Part shown: piece by piece, positions 21,230-21,701 of the stretch
How positions within the stretch are numbered: position 1 is the first letter of the stretch
Layout: every line of letters starts with the position of its first letter
Virus record (IMG/VR): IMGVR_UViG_3300017743_000162
Coordinates: 1 to 21,701 of that record
Reading direction: 5' to 3' (one strand)
DNA from: a virus
DNA length: 21,701 nucleotides
The notes under the pieces: generated by a model
Told to the model about the DNA's origin: nothing
Databases searched by the model: none
Seen by the model: the letters and a program-made list of their open reading frames with translations, nothing else
Position numbers and translations under genes: made by a program

Positions 21230-21701
21230 TTGAATTCACACTCCACCATAATTTCGGTTAAACAAGCTAATAGGTTAATTTCCTGATCTGCCACAAATGC
21301 TACTTGGTATTGATATTTAGCCAAAACAAGAATGGCAGCAGGAATAGAACTAGCGACCAAGGTTTCATACAAACTATCGTAAATGCGACGAAACAATAAA
21401 GTGGTATCATTATCCAAGTTAGTGTTGACCCATTTACGGACTTCAGAAAAGTTTTTTTCCTTAAGACTCTTAGTAAGTTCATTAATTGAAACATCAGAAA
21501 AGGACGCTAGAATGCCGGAATCTATTTCACCTCCGACTGAGTATCTTTGACACTCGTTGAGGACTCTCCTCCAGTCAGGAAAGTGTTTACTGATTAACTC
21601 AGCAACAACTTTCTTATCACTCTTTATGTTCTCTTTGTCAAGAATATAATTAATCCTTGCAAAGAACTGTGCTGCTATTGTTGGTTTGTCTTTTTTATTA
21701 A
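21226..21701 (-). CDS. 44: Clamp-loader large subunit gp44, 5' end off the window
   Basis: The frame continues from the window edge (first full codon at 21699) to TGA at 21226, giving 157 C-terminal residues. The sequence is typical of gp44: QFFARINYILDKENI, VVAELISKHFPDWRRVLNEC, QRYSVGGEIDSGILASFSD, KNFSEVRKWVNTNLDN, and an end AFVADQEINLLACLTEIMVE followed by CEFK. This is the sensor/collar part of the AAA+ subunit; the Walker motifs lie outside the window. gp44 forms the 4:1 clamp loader with gp62, whose gene here is about 6.2 kb away. The stop overlaps the next gene as ATGA. Confidence 0.93.
   Translation of the reverse strand, partial: NKKDKPTIAAQFFARINYILDKENIKSDKKVVAELISKHFPDWRRVLNECQRYSVGGEIDSGILASFSDVSINELTKSLKEKNFSEVRKWVNTNLDNDTTLLFRRIYDSLYETLVASSIPAAILVLAKYQYQVAFVADQEINLLACLTEIMVECEFK

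Noticed and set aside
1-21701. tRNA genes, CRISPR arrays, insertion sequences or attachment sites
   Set aside because: No cloverleaf with TTCRANY, no spaced direct repeats and no transposase or integrase was seen when reading both strands.

Overview
The window is a piece of a T4-like (straboviral/kyanoviral) myophage genome, most probably a marine cyanophage. Every credible gene lies on the minus strand, packed head to tail with ATGA, TAATG or TGATG overlaps. It is AT-rich and contains a recognisable T4 replication core: the gp44 clamp-loader subunit (5' part off the window), gp62, RegA, gp43 DNA polymerase, UvsX and the gp41 helicase. A cyanobacterial host is suggested by a 48-residue PsbN-like membrane protein, a MazG-type pyrophosphatase, an Hsp20, a PyrE, and small proteins that I recognise from marine T4-like cyanophages. 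The host assignment is inference; no host sequence is present.

Transcription runs from high to low coordinates. (1) 21.7-15.0 kb: the gp44 3' end, an Sm-like small protein, PyrE, a zinc-binding microprotein, a one-pass membrane protein, a small helical protein, the PsbN-like protein, a 379-residue protein with a possible DUF4338/GNAT-like core, a basic protein with a T4-type capsid-targeting N-terminus, a small unknown, and a full-length glycine decarboxylase P-protein (GcvP). In T4 genes 44 and 62 are adjacent; here about 6.2 kb of accessory genes separates them. (2) 15.0-13.4 kb: gp62, RegA, a hairpin, Hsp20 and an unknown gene, closed by a strong terminator. (3) 13.36-6.6 kb: a near-consensus sigma70-type promoter whose -35 box lies in the loop of that terminator. 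It precedes two Sm-like proteins, an endonuclease VII-like nuclease, gp43, two tiny genes, UvsX, gp41 and MazG. (4) 6.6-1 kb: small unknowns, a 390-residue unknown, and then probable late/virion genes. These are a nucleotidyltransferase with a capsid-targeting N-terminus, a 592-residue lysine-rich protein, a second capsid-targeting small protein, a DUF3008 protein, a small helical protein, a structural protein with an SWM-type repeat, and a conserved gene cut by the left edge. Exact T4-type late promoter boxes (TATAAATA) precede two of these genes.

The replication genes make the replisome and recombination machinery. PyrE (pyrimidines), GcvP (one-carbon units from glycine, if host T, H and L proteins are available) and MazG plausibly bend host metabolism toward nucleotide supply. 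The PsbN-like protein points to the photosynthetic membrane. The left end supplies virion and internal-head proteins. The most notable items are GcvP inserted between the clamp-loader genes and overlapping gp62, the PsbN-like microprotein, the fused terminator/promoter ahead of the polymerase operon, and a set of proteins sharing a T4 internal-protein style leader with a gp21-like cleavage site.
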